Assembly (NCBI RefSeq): GCF_011075055.1
Contig: NC_058150.1
Location: 6,758,001-6,822,000, forward strand
Source of the DNA: Mangifera indica
Lineage: Eukaryota; Streptophyta; Magnoliopsida; Sapindales; Anacardiaceae
Length of the DNA: 64,000 bases
Direction: 5' to 3'
The notes under the pieces were generated by a model, which had not been told where the DNA came from, did no database searches, and worked only from the letters and a program-made list of their open reading frames with translations. Of this stretch, positions 49,708 to 63,000 are shown one piece after another (within the stretch, counting starts at the first letter, position 1; the number at the start of each line of letters is the position of its first letter). Made by a program: the position numbers and the translations under genes.

Positions 49708-50436
49708 CTACTGGTGGTGCTGCTGCTGCTGCATAAAAAGTTTTGCCTGGCCAAGTTTGTTCATCAAAATCAACTGTTCCAAAGAAAAAACACAAAACCC
49801 TTTAGAATAAAGCATGGTTTGTGCCACAGAAGAGTTAACCAAAACCTGCAAAAGTTGCTGCCTGTTCAACATCTCCAACCCACTGGGACCTCCAAAATGG
49901 TACACATCCAAGTAGTTTTGAAGAGAAAAGCTAGACTCAATTGGTGGCATTGTTTGGACAGCTTTGACTTGAGCTTGCAAGAATCGGACATATTTATAGG
50001 CCTCTTCCAGCGTGGTAGCAGTATCCATTTTCTTCTCACAGGGCATCAGCTTTTGCAAGCACCGAACCTTGTCGCTGATATTTTGTCGGCGCTGACGAGC
50101 CAACTCATTTTGCGGTTGAACGGGAGGCAAGAACTCGTGGTTGGGACAAACGGAGGAGTCGAAACGAGGACGTTTTCGAGAGGAAGAAGAAGTAGAAGAA
50201 AGGTTGTTGAAGGGTGGAAGATGATGAGAAGGCTTGGAAAAGAAATGGAAGAGGTGGTGAGTGGAGTCTGGAACGGGAAGGAATGAAGGTTGGAGTTGGT
50301 TGTAATTCAGTGGAATAAAACTATGAGTTGGTAATGGGATCATGGAATCAGCGAGTGTGAAGAAAGTATTTTCTAAGTTAATATTTGGATCCATATCCAT
50401 TTTCATCAATCTAGGTAAATGAAAACAAATGCACAC
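49708..50436 (-). CDS. Atypical bHLH transcription factor (242 aa or shorter)
   Basis: A single-exon gene. The first ATG gives 242 residues, but Met at 50406 or 50400 (start of MKMDMDPN) is equally plausible, because the first ten residues look like leader. A variable N-terminal half rich in Pro, Ser and His leads to a basic KRPRF patch. The bHLH follows: basic region NELARQRRQNISDK, helix 1 VRCLQKLMP, loop EKKMDTATTLEE, helix 2 AYKYVRFLQAQVKAV. The layout resembles the Arabidopsis bHLH52/53/117 type. The basic region has Gln where E-box binders have the contact Glu (ARQRR, not ARERR) and lacks the usual His, so E-box binding should be weak or absent. The C-terminus ends in a Gln/His run. It lies 645 bp downstream of the ATXR3-like stop, same strand. 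Confidence 0.88.
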   Translation of the reverse strand: MCICFHLPRLMKMDMDPNINLENTFFTLADSMIPLPTHSFIPLNYNQLQPSFLPVPDSTHHLFHFFSKPSHHLPPFNNLSSTSSSSRKRPRFDSSVCPNHEFLPPVQPQNELARQRRQNISDKVRCLQKLMPCEKKMDTATTLEEAYKYVRFLQAQVKAVQTMPPIESSFSLQNYLDVYHFGGPSGLEMLNRQQLLQVLVNSSVAQTMLYSKGFCVFSLEQLILMNKLGQAKLFMQQQQHHQ

Positions 50437-51081
50437 AGTAATGTTTAGAGAGAAGAAAAGAGAGGGGGCACGTGCAGGTTGTTAAGGCGGCCAAAAGGAC
50501 GCCTAATTATCAGGACTATGCAGGCGTACGGCGCCCACTGCAACATGCGCCGTTCGTCTGTTTGGCGGTTGGGTAGGACTGTATAGTATTGCAAAGCTTA
50601 GCCAGGCGAGATTTTTACAACATCACCTGCAATTCCCGACTCGGTACATTCCTAAATGGCAATTTGCAAATATTATTTAAAATTAATCAAGACTTAATCA
50701 ACCATCCACTTTTCTAAACTATGCCGTTTCATATTTGGGAGGAAAATATATTTAGATACATTAAACGAAATATGGAAAGATCAGAAGAACGAACAAACGT
50801 AAATGCCTTGGAACATTTTTGCTTTTCCATTCCTTTGATTTTTTTTCTTTAAATAAAAAGGATAGAGAGGAGAAGTGAAAAAAAGATGAAAAAGAAATGC
50901 TCTACCACTACCAGAATGAATTACAAAATACAAAGACGAAAGAACTGTACAGAAGAATAAGATAACAGCGAGAGCGCAAGCAACCGCATGCGCTGATTAG
51001 CCAACTCCCGCGTCAAATAGTGGCAGCTGCCAACAAATATTGAAAAAATAATTCCAAAACATTAATATCCCAACAAAACTT
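50437..51081. promoter_or_regulatory. Promoter region of the bHLH gene, with G-box
   Basis: This short gap must serve both as the bHLH promoter and as the end of the ATXR3-like transcript. A G-box CACGTG lies at 50469-50474, 33 bp before the first ATG, so it may fall in the leader. 50488-50575 is a GC-rich island in AT-rich DNA. Confidence 0.55.
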
Positions 51082-54000
51082 TCATCGATCCCACATGGCC
51101 TGATAAACGGCAGGTCTGTGCTTCAGCCAATGAACCATCTCCCTGTCCAACGGACAACCCTTCAAAATCGCATCTAGCATTGGGCTCCCATATACTTGCG
51201 GAGATCTCTTGAATGACCATATGCGGTCCTTGGGCCACGGTCTTTGAGGGTGCTTCTCCTGTCCACCGTTGCATTGCAACTCATATAAATACCAAATCTA
51301 ATAAATTATAATAACAATTTCTAAAATAATGTACAATACTCACCATCCATGACAGCATAAACCTTACGGTCCTTGGGCCATAAACACGTTGCCGTGATGG
51401 CTTCTGAACCTTGGCATAAAAAGAACCAATCTCAGGTAGAGACAAACAGCCCCGACTCCCTCTAGCAAGGCTACAATCTGGGTCAGTATTTGACTGGATG
51501 TGCCAAAATATCAGTTGCCCCAAACAATAATTTTCTCCATATGTCTTCCGATACTCTTGCAAACCTGTACCCAACTTATCTGTGTACTTGGGGCCCAAGT
51601 CCAGAGGGCTAATATAAACTGGTGGCGACGTAAAAGCTTTGTATTCCTGTAGATGAAAGTGAAAGTGGACTTCAAGAGCAACATAAAACCATATTGATAA
51701 AAGTTCTCAGGGATTTTATAAAAGAAGACTCACCCGAACTCTAAAGAAGCACTTTGTGTAAGCATAAATATGGATCAAATCAGCTGCAGCATCATGCCGA
51801 CACTTGTATGTGCACGGAAGATTTCGGACCTCATCCCTCAACCTTTAAAGGCAAAAAACATATGAGCAAAAACTGCATTCTTTACCTGATTGAAGCATGG
51901 CATGTGATAAATTTTAGAGCCATGCCCTCTGCTTACCATAATAAAGATTTCTGAAGTTCTTTCTGAATATCATCAGAATCTGAGGGATCATGTGCGTGAA
52001 TCTTGGACTTGAGATCATTTAGTATCTCTACTTCCACATGAGGAGCCATGCACTCAAGAAGTTCCTCAACGAGTGAACCCTCTCCCTTCCAGAGAAAAGA
52101 TACGGTCTCTTCAGGACTAAGCTTCTCCAGTGGTGGTGGGGCCTTCTTTGGGTCACCAAACACACATCTCATAACATACCTCACCTGCAAATAGCAATCA
52201 ATAATAAAGATTATATTAATATATGAAGTTAAAATACCATTGTATTCCATACAGTAACTAGATAGACTCCAAACACTTTAGGCTTGGTATCATTTAAGAC
52301 ACTTTGATTTAGACTCTATAGAATGAGATCAATAAGAAAACAGCGAGATCAACATCAAAAGACAGAATAATCCAGTGATTCCCAAAGGTTAACTTTTAAA
52401 ACCAGGATTCAACAATTTGTGATGATTGTTTCTAAAACCAGATTTATATACAGCTTAATCTCATTGTTCCACTTTGGAGGATTAGCAAAACAAGATTCAT
52501 TAGGATGGGTCTAAACCATGATACATATGTTGTGTCCTGATTGCACTCAAGCAACGCCAATAAAGATAAAAATGAAAACAACCCTTCGTTCACATAATAA
52601 GAGAGGCAAGTCACCTTGTCAAGGGTAACAGCCAAATTCTGAAGTCTCTGGTTGTAGACACCTTCAGCCTGTATGAACAAAAAGATATAAAATAAGAATC
52701 CAACATGGCAACTGCAAGCATATCCTTAGAAATACAGAACTCCCAAATGCATCCCTAGACAAATGCAGACAGAAGCATAGACACAGGTACAGATAAAGAG
52801 AGACAGTTAACATATACCTGAACCTCCGCATCACTCTTTTCAACCTCAAGACATATTTCTGAAAAATATTTCCTTTTCTCTTCCAAATTATGCTTTAAGA
52901 TTTCCTCTGGAAGCTTTGTTCTTTCAAGATTTATGAATCTCACCTTCATCCAAAATAATGGTAAAAAAATAAAAGATCAATTAAGATATAAACCCCCTCC
53001 CCTTACCCCCAAAAAGGGTGCTAAAAAATTCTTTTAAAAAAAAGGGGGGAAAAGGAAAAATTAATCCCAAAACTGAAACTAGGAGCAGCATGGACATACC
53101 AGGCGAGCCGAATAGGCAACAACCCAACTTGGCAATCCGCCAAGCAAACAATTGCCTAAACCTGCCCTCCCCAAATCAAGGTAGTCCTCTTCAGTTACTG
53201 AATTCAATTCACAAGCTTCAAGCATAAGTTGATGGCGATCCAGCAATCCATGCAACTCCTCAAGTACCTGAAATGACATTTACCTTGTTTATGAGAAAAT
53301 GAAATAAGTTTTAGACTGATTGCAGAAAAGAATCAGCAGTTTTCGACATGCTGCAGAATAGAGCCAGGGTATGTAAACACCCCTCTCCAAGCCAACAAGA
53401 CAGATAAGGCTGTTTGGAAGCGACAACTATCAGTAGTCAGACTAACATCATAGATGAACATAAAAAAAATGCTTAACCAAAATAACTGTCTTGCAGTTGG
53501 TACCTTCTCAAAAGCCCCTTCACCTGTCAGATTCAAGTAGCTGCCCCGACAAACCTGACTTCCACATAAACAGACAGAGGCTTCATATTCCTCCTTACTC
53601 TGCAGCATCAAGAGCCATCAGTAAGATGAGAACAATGAAAATTTGCTCTATATTGTAAACAAGACTGACATGAAGAAGACACAAACCTCTGTAACAGAAT
53701 TATAATCGAATGTGATCTCTTCACCATACTGAATTTCACGTACTGTATATATTCCAATCTGGTACTGACCATCTACAGCAGTAACTCTGCATTCAAGCAA
53801 CAACAACAACAAAATCAGTATGGCTGGATATTGAAGTGAAAATCATTCATTAAATTTCACTGAATGATCAAGGACAAACTAGTGCAATTGCTTAGTATCT
53901 CATTCAATCAGTCAAAAATATGCAAATGAACAGGGGCAGAGATTACAATAATTCCATGAAGAATGCTTAGATGGGACTATCTCACCACCTCAATTCACAA

Positions 54001-57000
54001 TGCAGTGAGACCATCCAACTAAATGATGTCACATCATGTGTTTGCACATAGGTATGAGCTTTATCAAACAACTAGATAAAAACCACCATCATTATAATTG
54101 GTGGTCTTAGAAAATTCAACACCTATGTGCAATATGTGGCACAATTTAATTGGATGGTCTCACCACATTAGCAAGTAGAGGTGGTGTGACTGTCCCACAT
54201 ACATTTTGCTCACATCCTAGACTTATTTTTTACCCAATTAAAGAATTAAATTTTTATATAAAAATTAAAGTAAAATTTTAGTGCACATTCATGTTCATAT
54301 TCAAAGTTAAAATAAAGTAAAAAAAGTACGAATTTACAATTCATTACTCCATTTATCCTGTAAGACAAACAATCAAATAATAAATATTCACGATAAGAGT
54401 CCAGCTGTGAATACCAAAGCAAATAATTGGAGGATCCTGGGATCTCACAAAAAATGACGAGATATAAGACTTCAGCAGACATTTGCATAAATTTTCTCCT
54501 TGCAAAATACAGTTTTGATATAAGACTTGCAGTGCACACTTTATTGAGCAATATTTCCAACTGTGTTATAAGTCCTTAACACCAATACTTATAACATTAG
54601 ACAAATACATCCACATCAAAGATAACTAGTGTGCTTAAGAATGATAATAAATCTATATTATAATTTACATATATATTTCCAGATGTAAGAGAACTGCTAA
54701 AAACAGAGTCTTTCATCATGTAAGAACATTTCGGCTATGGCCTCTCAAGATAAATGTTGAGAAAATAACAGCATTTATCAACAGGACTTACTTCGCTTCA
54801 CAATTAGGTCGGCATGAGTGACATATACGGCTTGCATAGTTTGCCTTATGCATGGCATCAACAACAACTAAATCATATCCATCACCATCACCCTGGCAAA
54901 TATGCAAAGATGATCAGGTAAATTTTTCAAAGAAAGGAAGTTGAAAAGAATTATAACAAGCCCATATTACGTAGCACAAAATTTTTCCAAAGCAAAATTC
55001 ACCTTTGGCCTCTCAAGATAAATGTTATAAAATTCTGGGGCTGGATCAGTCTTGTTTTTCTGCAAAGATCGTATCCCATCTTGCTTCTCAAACCATTTCC
55101 ATACAGGGTAGACCTATTAAAATTTTAAAAAGTTTTGGCATCATTCATCCAAGGAAGTTTATTCTCATGTTAGGAGTTTAGTGAATATCATGAATAAGCA
55201 AAGCATACTTTTCAACCTCTCATAAATAAATACAAGTAATTATAAAATTTATGAACCTAAGAGAAAGTGTTGAAAGAAATAATCTTGACATTTCATGTTA
55301 AAATATAACAAAGCACGCTCTATTTCCGTTTGATAATTGAAGATTAAGGCAATGCCAACTATAATTTCCATGAAAATACTGAATCCTTACCTCTCCAAGA
55401 AACTCCACAACAAAATCATCTTCTCCAAACCCGCCATCTTTGTTGCAAACAACACCAAGACCCTGTTGTCCAAATTCAAGTAGAAAATAAAAAAAGGAAA
55501 GGATCAGGATTTGAGAAGTAGAGACCATATGATCATACGAACCAGAGGTCTAAAGGCAACAGCTTAGAATAATATAAAGCTAACTAATAAATGGATATTA
55601 TAATATACCTTTCGATAAGCAACATATTTGTCATCAAGACGACTATCAATGGCCTTCAGGATACCTTGACAGATTTTCATTGTTCGCACATCACAGTCCT
55701 CCTCAGCAACTTTTTCAATTTCTTCAACAACAGGCAGCAGATGATACATCATTGGAGTGTTCCCAGAGCCTGTATAATGCCTAACTTGCTTATTCAAGGT
55801 TCGAAGGAGCACATCTTCTATAAACATGTGCTTATCATTGAGAGACCAATCCAATTCCTCAGGCATAGAATCAAGTAAAAGATTATGAGTATATGGATCA
55901 ATTCCATACACTTCTTGTTCTAAAACCTGATCTCCAAGCTGTTTTCTCGGTTTGTAATCCTTGACTTCAGGAAGTTCCATATCCAACTCCTCGCTGCCAT
56001 TTTTCTGTGCATTAAGCTTCTCAACATAGTCCTCTGGCAAAGAAACCCTCATCTTCCGTTTCACATCTTCCTCATCTGCCACAATAACATACTGATCAAT
56101 GACCTCATATTTCCTAGTAACAGGAGGAACCAGGCTAGCTTTTGTCATGCGAGCACCCCATTCACGATCATCAGTAATGGAAGATAAACCCTCATCAGCT
56201 GTAAAATATCCATCTCCTCTAGACTCCCCAGCTCGACCTTCTGACCTGAAATCAGAATCACTATCTGTATCTGACACTGTACTCTCACTGTCACCCTTGC
56301 CATCTTCAGAAGATCTATCAATGTCATCAGAAGTTTCACTGCCTGAGTCCATTGATTTTCGGTTCAACTTGGACAAACGTTTTCTGATTTCTCGATCAGA
56401 TGCATATTCTCCATAATCAAAATCACCATTCGCAAAGTAAGAACCATTGCTCCTATTCATGTACTTCCTTTCAGATTTACTGAGCTTTCTTTTATACTTT
56501 GATGAAGCAGAAGAAAACCCAGAGTGTGACTCATCTTTCCAGAACTTCATCATCTCCTCCCTTTCATAGTAAGAAGACCTAGCACCCTGTTCCAAATGTG
56601 TAGCAAGCTGGATGAATAATGTGATAATATGATTCATATCCCTGGCACCACCACGATTCTTTGCTCTGCACCCATAGAGATTTATATGAATAAAAAAAGG
56701 AAACATACAGTTACAGTGCTTATAACCAGTATAGAAAACTAATGGCCAGGCATACACAGCAGAAGAAGAAACATATTCTCAACTGTAACACAGAGAATGA
56801 ATATAATTAAAAGAACCAGTTTAAATCTATGAAACCTGAAAGGTGTCCAGCCTAAATTATCAAAAATTTCATTAAAACAAAAAAACTCATCCACCTGACG
56901 ACTTAACCCCATCCAACTTTAATAAAATTAATGTAACATCTGCAATGCATGAAAAAGTTGCAGCAGATCCTCGAGAACATTTGTGCCATCACCACAAAGC

Positions 57001-60000
57001 CATACATGGTTTTGATTGATATAAAGTTTTGGAAGTTTAATAATTTTGGTCAAAAAGCAAATGCAAGAAAAAAAAAGACTGATGAAAATTACTTTATTGC
57101 ATCCCTGCACATTCGACTGATATCATCCTTGACAGAGCTCAAACCGTGGCCGCTATAATATCCGTTTTTCATTTTTTCCTCAATTTCTGCAACCTGGTGA
57201 ACAAATTTAGAATAAGAAAGGTGAGTTTGAACATATGCAGCCACCAGCAGGAAAAATTACAAAAAAAAGAGAATAAAATTTTGAAGTTACAAAAATAAAC
57301 AACTACCTTGGGCACAAAGAAATCAAAGGTATTCTCCTTCATTATGTCCTTCAAACTCAAAGCAAGGAATTCCTCCATCCTCTTATATCCATTTTCAGAT
57401 TTCTTGATGGCCCACCTCCTCATCCTAGCATCCCTAGATACAATGGACGATGACTTCCTAGCATCAAACACTTTTGACCTTTGGTACAAACTTCGACGGA
57501 ACAATTGATTGGCTGAGTCTCTCTTATCCACACTCTCAAAATAATCTTTAAGTTCACTAAAATCATCCATATCACCACCCAGACCCTTAGTTTTGGAAAC
57601 TGATGAGTTCTTCTCGGTAATCTGTTTGAGACTCCTTATTTTGGAATGCGACTCGTTGGATATCTTGGTACCATGTGAATTTTGACTCTTAAGCCAATTC
57701 ATATTTGGAAATTTGTGGGCCAAATCACCAAACTGACTACAGCCTCTAATATCTATATAAGATAAACAAGGAAATGAGCGAAGAACCTCTTCAAGCATGC
57801 CAGAAGTAACATTTGTGCAACCAACTAGAACCATAGAATTTAACTTTTCTTTGTTATAACCATTCTGCAAGCAAACAATCAAATTAAACTTCAGATTAAG
57901 TAAAAAACTCTACATTCCCTTCTTGCCAAATACATACCACACTTACCAAGATGATCCCAATAGCTGAGTCAGTGCAGTTAGGACCTACAGATGATAAGTC
58001 AACTTGTCTAGAAATATCCTTATAAAATCTGGCAGCAGCTCTCCACTGTTTACAAGTTAAAGAAGCTATAGTAAGAGACTTAATGTCAGATCTCAAAAAG
58101 TGAAAAATGCGTGCCAGCATATGACCATCCAATAAGCCCCAGCTCCCTGACTCAGTTTCAGAACCTGCACTCTCTTCCCTAGGGAATGAAGCATCACCAC
58201 ATAAGTCCTCAAAGGTGGACTCATCTTGAATTGTCAGCACATCTTCCATTTCATCATCTTCTTCACTTTCATCAACCAACAGGCGAGCTCTTTTTCCAGC
58301 ACGTGCATCACCCTCTGTAATTAATATCAACCCAACCCAAAAGAAGGCCTCAGAATTTCTACCGAGTTGTTGAGAATAAAAAAAACACAGATGCATAAAA
58401 GTACTATGGAAAACCAAAAAAATGGATCAAGACAGCAAAAATATACATGATTTATTTCAAGAGTGGACACCAACTTCAAATATTGAAATGACAGAAAATT
58501 CTGCCATCCTCACCATGAAACTGTCAACTGCCACTATAAGTATACCACAACACCTACAAGAAACTATAATTGACTTATTTATACCTGATATCCGATATAG
58601 GTGCTTCTCTGTCTCCTTCTTTGGTTGCTTTGCATTGATCCAAGGATCTAAAACTTCATTTATGGCTGCTGCAAACTCACGGCTCCGGTAGGACTTCATC
58701 ACCAATTCATGTAGTTTCCCACAGGTATAACCAATGTACTGTGGATGCATGCCGTGGAAGGAACTGGAATTCACAGAACTTTCACTTTCATGAAGGGATA
58801 CACCCTGAGACTGTGTAATAGAATGCCCTGAAGAATGACTTGATGGAGTTACATGCTCCTGCTGAATCCCACTTGCAGATTCAGACGTCTCGACAGCAGA
58901 GGTAATTGGAACCCAAACTTTATCAAATTTCCTGAAAACACTGATATGTTTTTGAATGACACCTTGATCAACCAAAACCTGTAGCTCTGAAAATGAGCTT
59001 GGCCCTCGTTCATGCCCTGTACCATCAAGGTAGTACCACTCACCCAAATGCAGCTGCAAGTCTTCAACAGTGCAAACTCGGTCTTTTGGGGTATTTATAG
59101 ATGCAACACTCTTCCAAGAGCACTGTAAATCTGAATCATTAACAGTTTTTGATTGAAAAACACTTTCTACCGATGATCTCCTAGCATCACTAGCTGAGGA
59201 GTATGGCCGAGCAGACTTTGATGAGCACCTCTCTTTCCCTCGAACTTTTAAGCGAGGCTCAGAGACAAATGAACCATGGTCATTGACCACACAAGCATTT
59301 ATCCTGACAACTGGAAGCATGGTTCCCTTCACTCCCCTTACTACAGCAGGTTTTGTCTGAGTTGCTCTGTTTACACTACTACCATCATTCCTTTCATCTA
59401 AGCAGGAAAATGCCCAAAGAGGAAGGTCAAGCCTTCTGCTGTGCGAAGGATAATACAAATCATCCTTATGAGGCCATCGAGGATCCTCAAACCCAGACTT
59501 CGGCATATGGCACAGTGAGAAACCATCATTTAGAACAAGCTTCTTTCTGGAAATTTTATCTTGGCCAGCATCATCATTCCTCTTCCAGTCCCCACCTTTG
59601 CATGACCATCGACCAGAAAACCAGTCATCAATGTCAAAACAGGCAAGCCCAGTATCTTTGTCAATAACACCTAACCTGAATTCTGCAGCTTCTTTCAACT
59701 TGCTGTCAGAAAATTTAGATAACTCCTCTGTTTTTTGATCATTTTGTTCTTGATCCCCTATACAAGCTCCGTGCAAAGTGAATCCTATAGATGTGCAAAA
59801 TAAACTTTTGTTATGAGGCTCATGCCTTAATGTAATAACAGAAATTCGTTTTAGTGTTCAGAACTTATACACTAAGAAATTCAAAACAAATAATCCAATA
59901 TAATATACAATTCTACTTAAGGTACTATACAGCCTCATGTAAGGGTACAATTGGACTATATAATGATTTTTGCAAATTTCATACTACATTAACAGCTAAA

Positions 60001-63000
60001 TAAGGTCTTGGCCTAAAAACCTTCAAGCAAAACCAGATTGCCAAGAGATTAAAGCTAAAAGATTAATTAACTTCAAAGATATGGCCATGGAAGCCACCCA
60101 AGCTCCAAGAAACTACTGTTGTACAAATATTAGACCAATTGAACAGTACAAGGGAAAAAAATCAAACATCATAGCATATTGATTGGCACTCATGAAGCAA
60201 AATTAATACTGTACACTAAACTTGCAATGTGAAGGATTAACAGCAATCCTACATCAAAATAACAAAGAACAACACATTTGGGATTTTACAAAATACAAGT
60301 TACATCACAAAGTTATCAAAAAAAAGGTCAATTTTCGCCACTGAAATCTTGATGACGGCCCCAAAGCCACATATATCAAACCCATAATGCAAAGATGTAC
60401 CTAAGAGAACTTGAAAACCCAAATTCATTTGAGAAGAAGCTCGTAATAGCATTTTTATTTTTTTAATACCAGATTTTCATAAAATATCCACAAATAATTA
60501 AATTATAACATCCATACCATATTGTCTACATTAAAAAAGAATTTACAAATTCCCCAGCAAAGAATGCCAAATTTTCTAAACATGTTACTCCTAATAAAAA
60601 CCACTACAAGAATTATAAATTTTCAAAGCTCTTCCAAGAATTGAAGAGCAATTAAACATGAATATAACAATAGAAATACTGGCAAATATGTACCTCCACA
60701 GTTTTGCCATTCCACTGGTTCAAACACCGTTTGCAAGATTTCTGCAAGATAATGGAACTACGGTAACGAGGCATAGAGAAGAAACATTGAATCCAAAATT
60801 AAATAAACTATTAAGCTATAAAACCAATTCCCAAGGACAAAGTTAAGATCACTAAAAATGAATGGTGAAGAAAAATGACAAATAATGGAATACCTCCGAG
60901 TGTCTCAATTTCCTTGCCAGGAATGAGAGTAAATCCCTCTAAGAGAGCTCCAATTCTCACATCAATGTTTAGATCTTTGATAGATTCAGGCACAGATGCG
61001 CTGTCATCTGGGGCACAAACAGAGAGCTGGAATTCCTCACCTCTTGGTTGCATGATATCTCCTGTATCTGCCAATAGATTACCAGGAGCTTCTGGAGGGC
61101 TGACTAGTTGAGTTACAGCATCTGATACAACAGATGAGAAATTGACAGTGACCAAAGGCGAAACTGCATTTTCCACAGTTACCCACCGATCACTATCCAA
61201 ATGTTTGACAAAGTGATCTGATGCAAGAACTCCTTCCTCCACAAGTTCCTTAAGATCACATAACTTTGAAGGTCCACATTCAAAGCCATAATGATCAAGG
61301 TAAAACCATTTCCCAGCGGATGAATCAACCACAGTAGGGACATGGGGTGGTGTGTCACTTATATCCATGTCTTCCTCCATAGAAAGCAGCTCTTCAGGCG
61401 GAAGTCCATCAACATGTGGAGATTCTCTGCAATTTCCATTAGAACTCAGGGATGGCTCTTCTTTGTGAGACTCACATTTGGCATTTTTCTCATCAGGAAC
61501 TTTAAGATCTTCCACATTGATGTTATCTTGGGATTCTTTTGCAGATGAATGAGAGGACAGTACAGTACTATCCTTTTGGCCCAGCTTATCCTCCGGCCCT
61601 TTATTATCAAACTGAGAGTTGCGTTTCTCACTAGCTCCACTTTTGCGATTTGCTTCTCGGTGATTATTGGGCCTATTCCGATCAAGTGGGGACCGCTCCA
61701 AATAGTTTGGTGTCCGATCCCTGCGATCATGGAGCCGAGCTCGATCCTGTGGGGACCGATCTGCATTAATAGGACTTCGGGTTCTATGATCATAGTGGCG
61801 GTTTCGATCATATGGGGATTTCTCACGAACATATGGTGACTTCTCATGAGCATATGGAGATTTCTCTCTGGCATAAGGAGATCTATCTCGGGCATAAGGG
61901 GATTTATCCCTAGTATATGGGGACCTATCCCGAGTATGAGGAGATCTATCACGACGACCAGGGCTTCTATCCCGGTAATCATAATACCTACCCCTTTCAC
62001 GAGGTGACCGCTCAGAATGACATGGGCTTCGTCCATGCCTATCATAAACCACTCTGGAAGATGAAGAAGATTCGTGATACCTGGATGAATACTTGTCCGA
62101 TGAAGACACCCTTGATGATGAAGAATTCTTATAAAACCTCTCCACGGAATGGCGTGAATAGTGCTCTGAGTGAATGGCACGAGTGTTATAATCATCTGAA
62201 AGCCTTCTACTTTTCGAAGATGCAAAATCTCCATAATCCACATAATACTTCCGCTCACAACTATCAGAATCAGCACCATGCCGTTTCAACCTATTTCCAG
62301 AAGAGTACTCTCTTCCATGATTTTTTCCATTGCTGTACTCACCCTTAAAAAAAACTTCATCATCCACAATCTTGGAACTGATCCTTATGTTCCTATCTTG
62401 ACCAGTCTCCCACCTGGTAGAATTCTTGCTATGCTGATTACCGCTTCTTTCGAACTCTTTCCTTCTATAAGCATCTTCACTTGAGTACTTCCCATATGGT
62501 GGTGTACGCTCCAACTTCGAATCATATCTCCGAGACTTGCTGTAACCATAGTCATCTTTAACCACTTCTCCTTTATGCCATCTATCAGGAATGAATTCAC
62601 ATTTCTCAACATCATCTTTGTTGCCTTTCCACAAGCCAAATTCTCCCTTTTCAGTCTCTCCTCTCCGGCATTTTGAAGTGGAAACAATAATTTCTCCCTT
62701 CTCAGTTTCACCTCTCTTCGATTGTGATTGCAACTGCGACTGGAACTGTGCCTGCACCTGTGCCTGCACCTGTGACTGCACCTGTGACTGCGACTGTGAT
62801 TGTGACTGTGATTTCTCTGGTTGCACAAACTCACCATTTTCCCACTTCAACGTACCCAACTCACCCTCTTCAACTTCCTCACCTTTCACCTTATCTTTAT
62901 CAACACTAACACTATCCCCTCCACCGGCACCACCACTACCACCCCCATTTCCAACCGCCTTATTATTATTGCTACCACTATTCTTCTGCACCTCTTTTTT

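Noticed and set aside
49621..50286. Plus-strand open frame of 221 codons
   Set aside because: Antisense shadow of the bHLH gene; no conserved content.
61446..62279. Minus-strand open frame of 277 codons
   Set aside because: Shifted frame of ATXR3 exon 1 across the RDRSPY repeats; the true frame gives the conserved protein.
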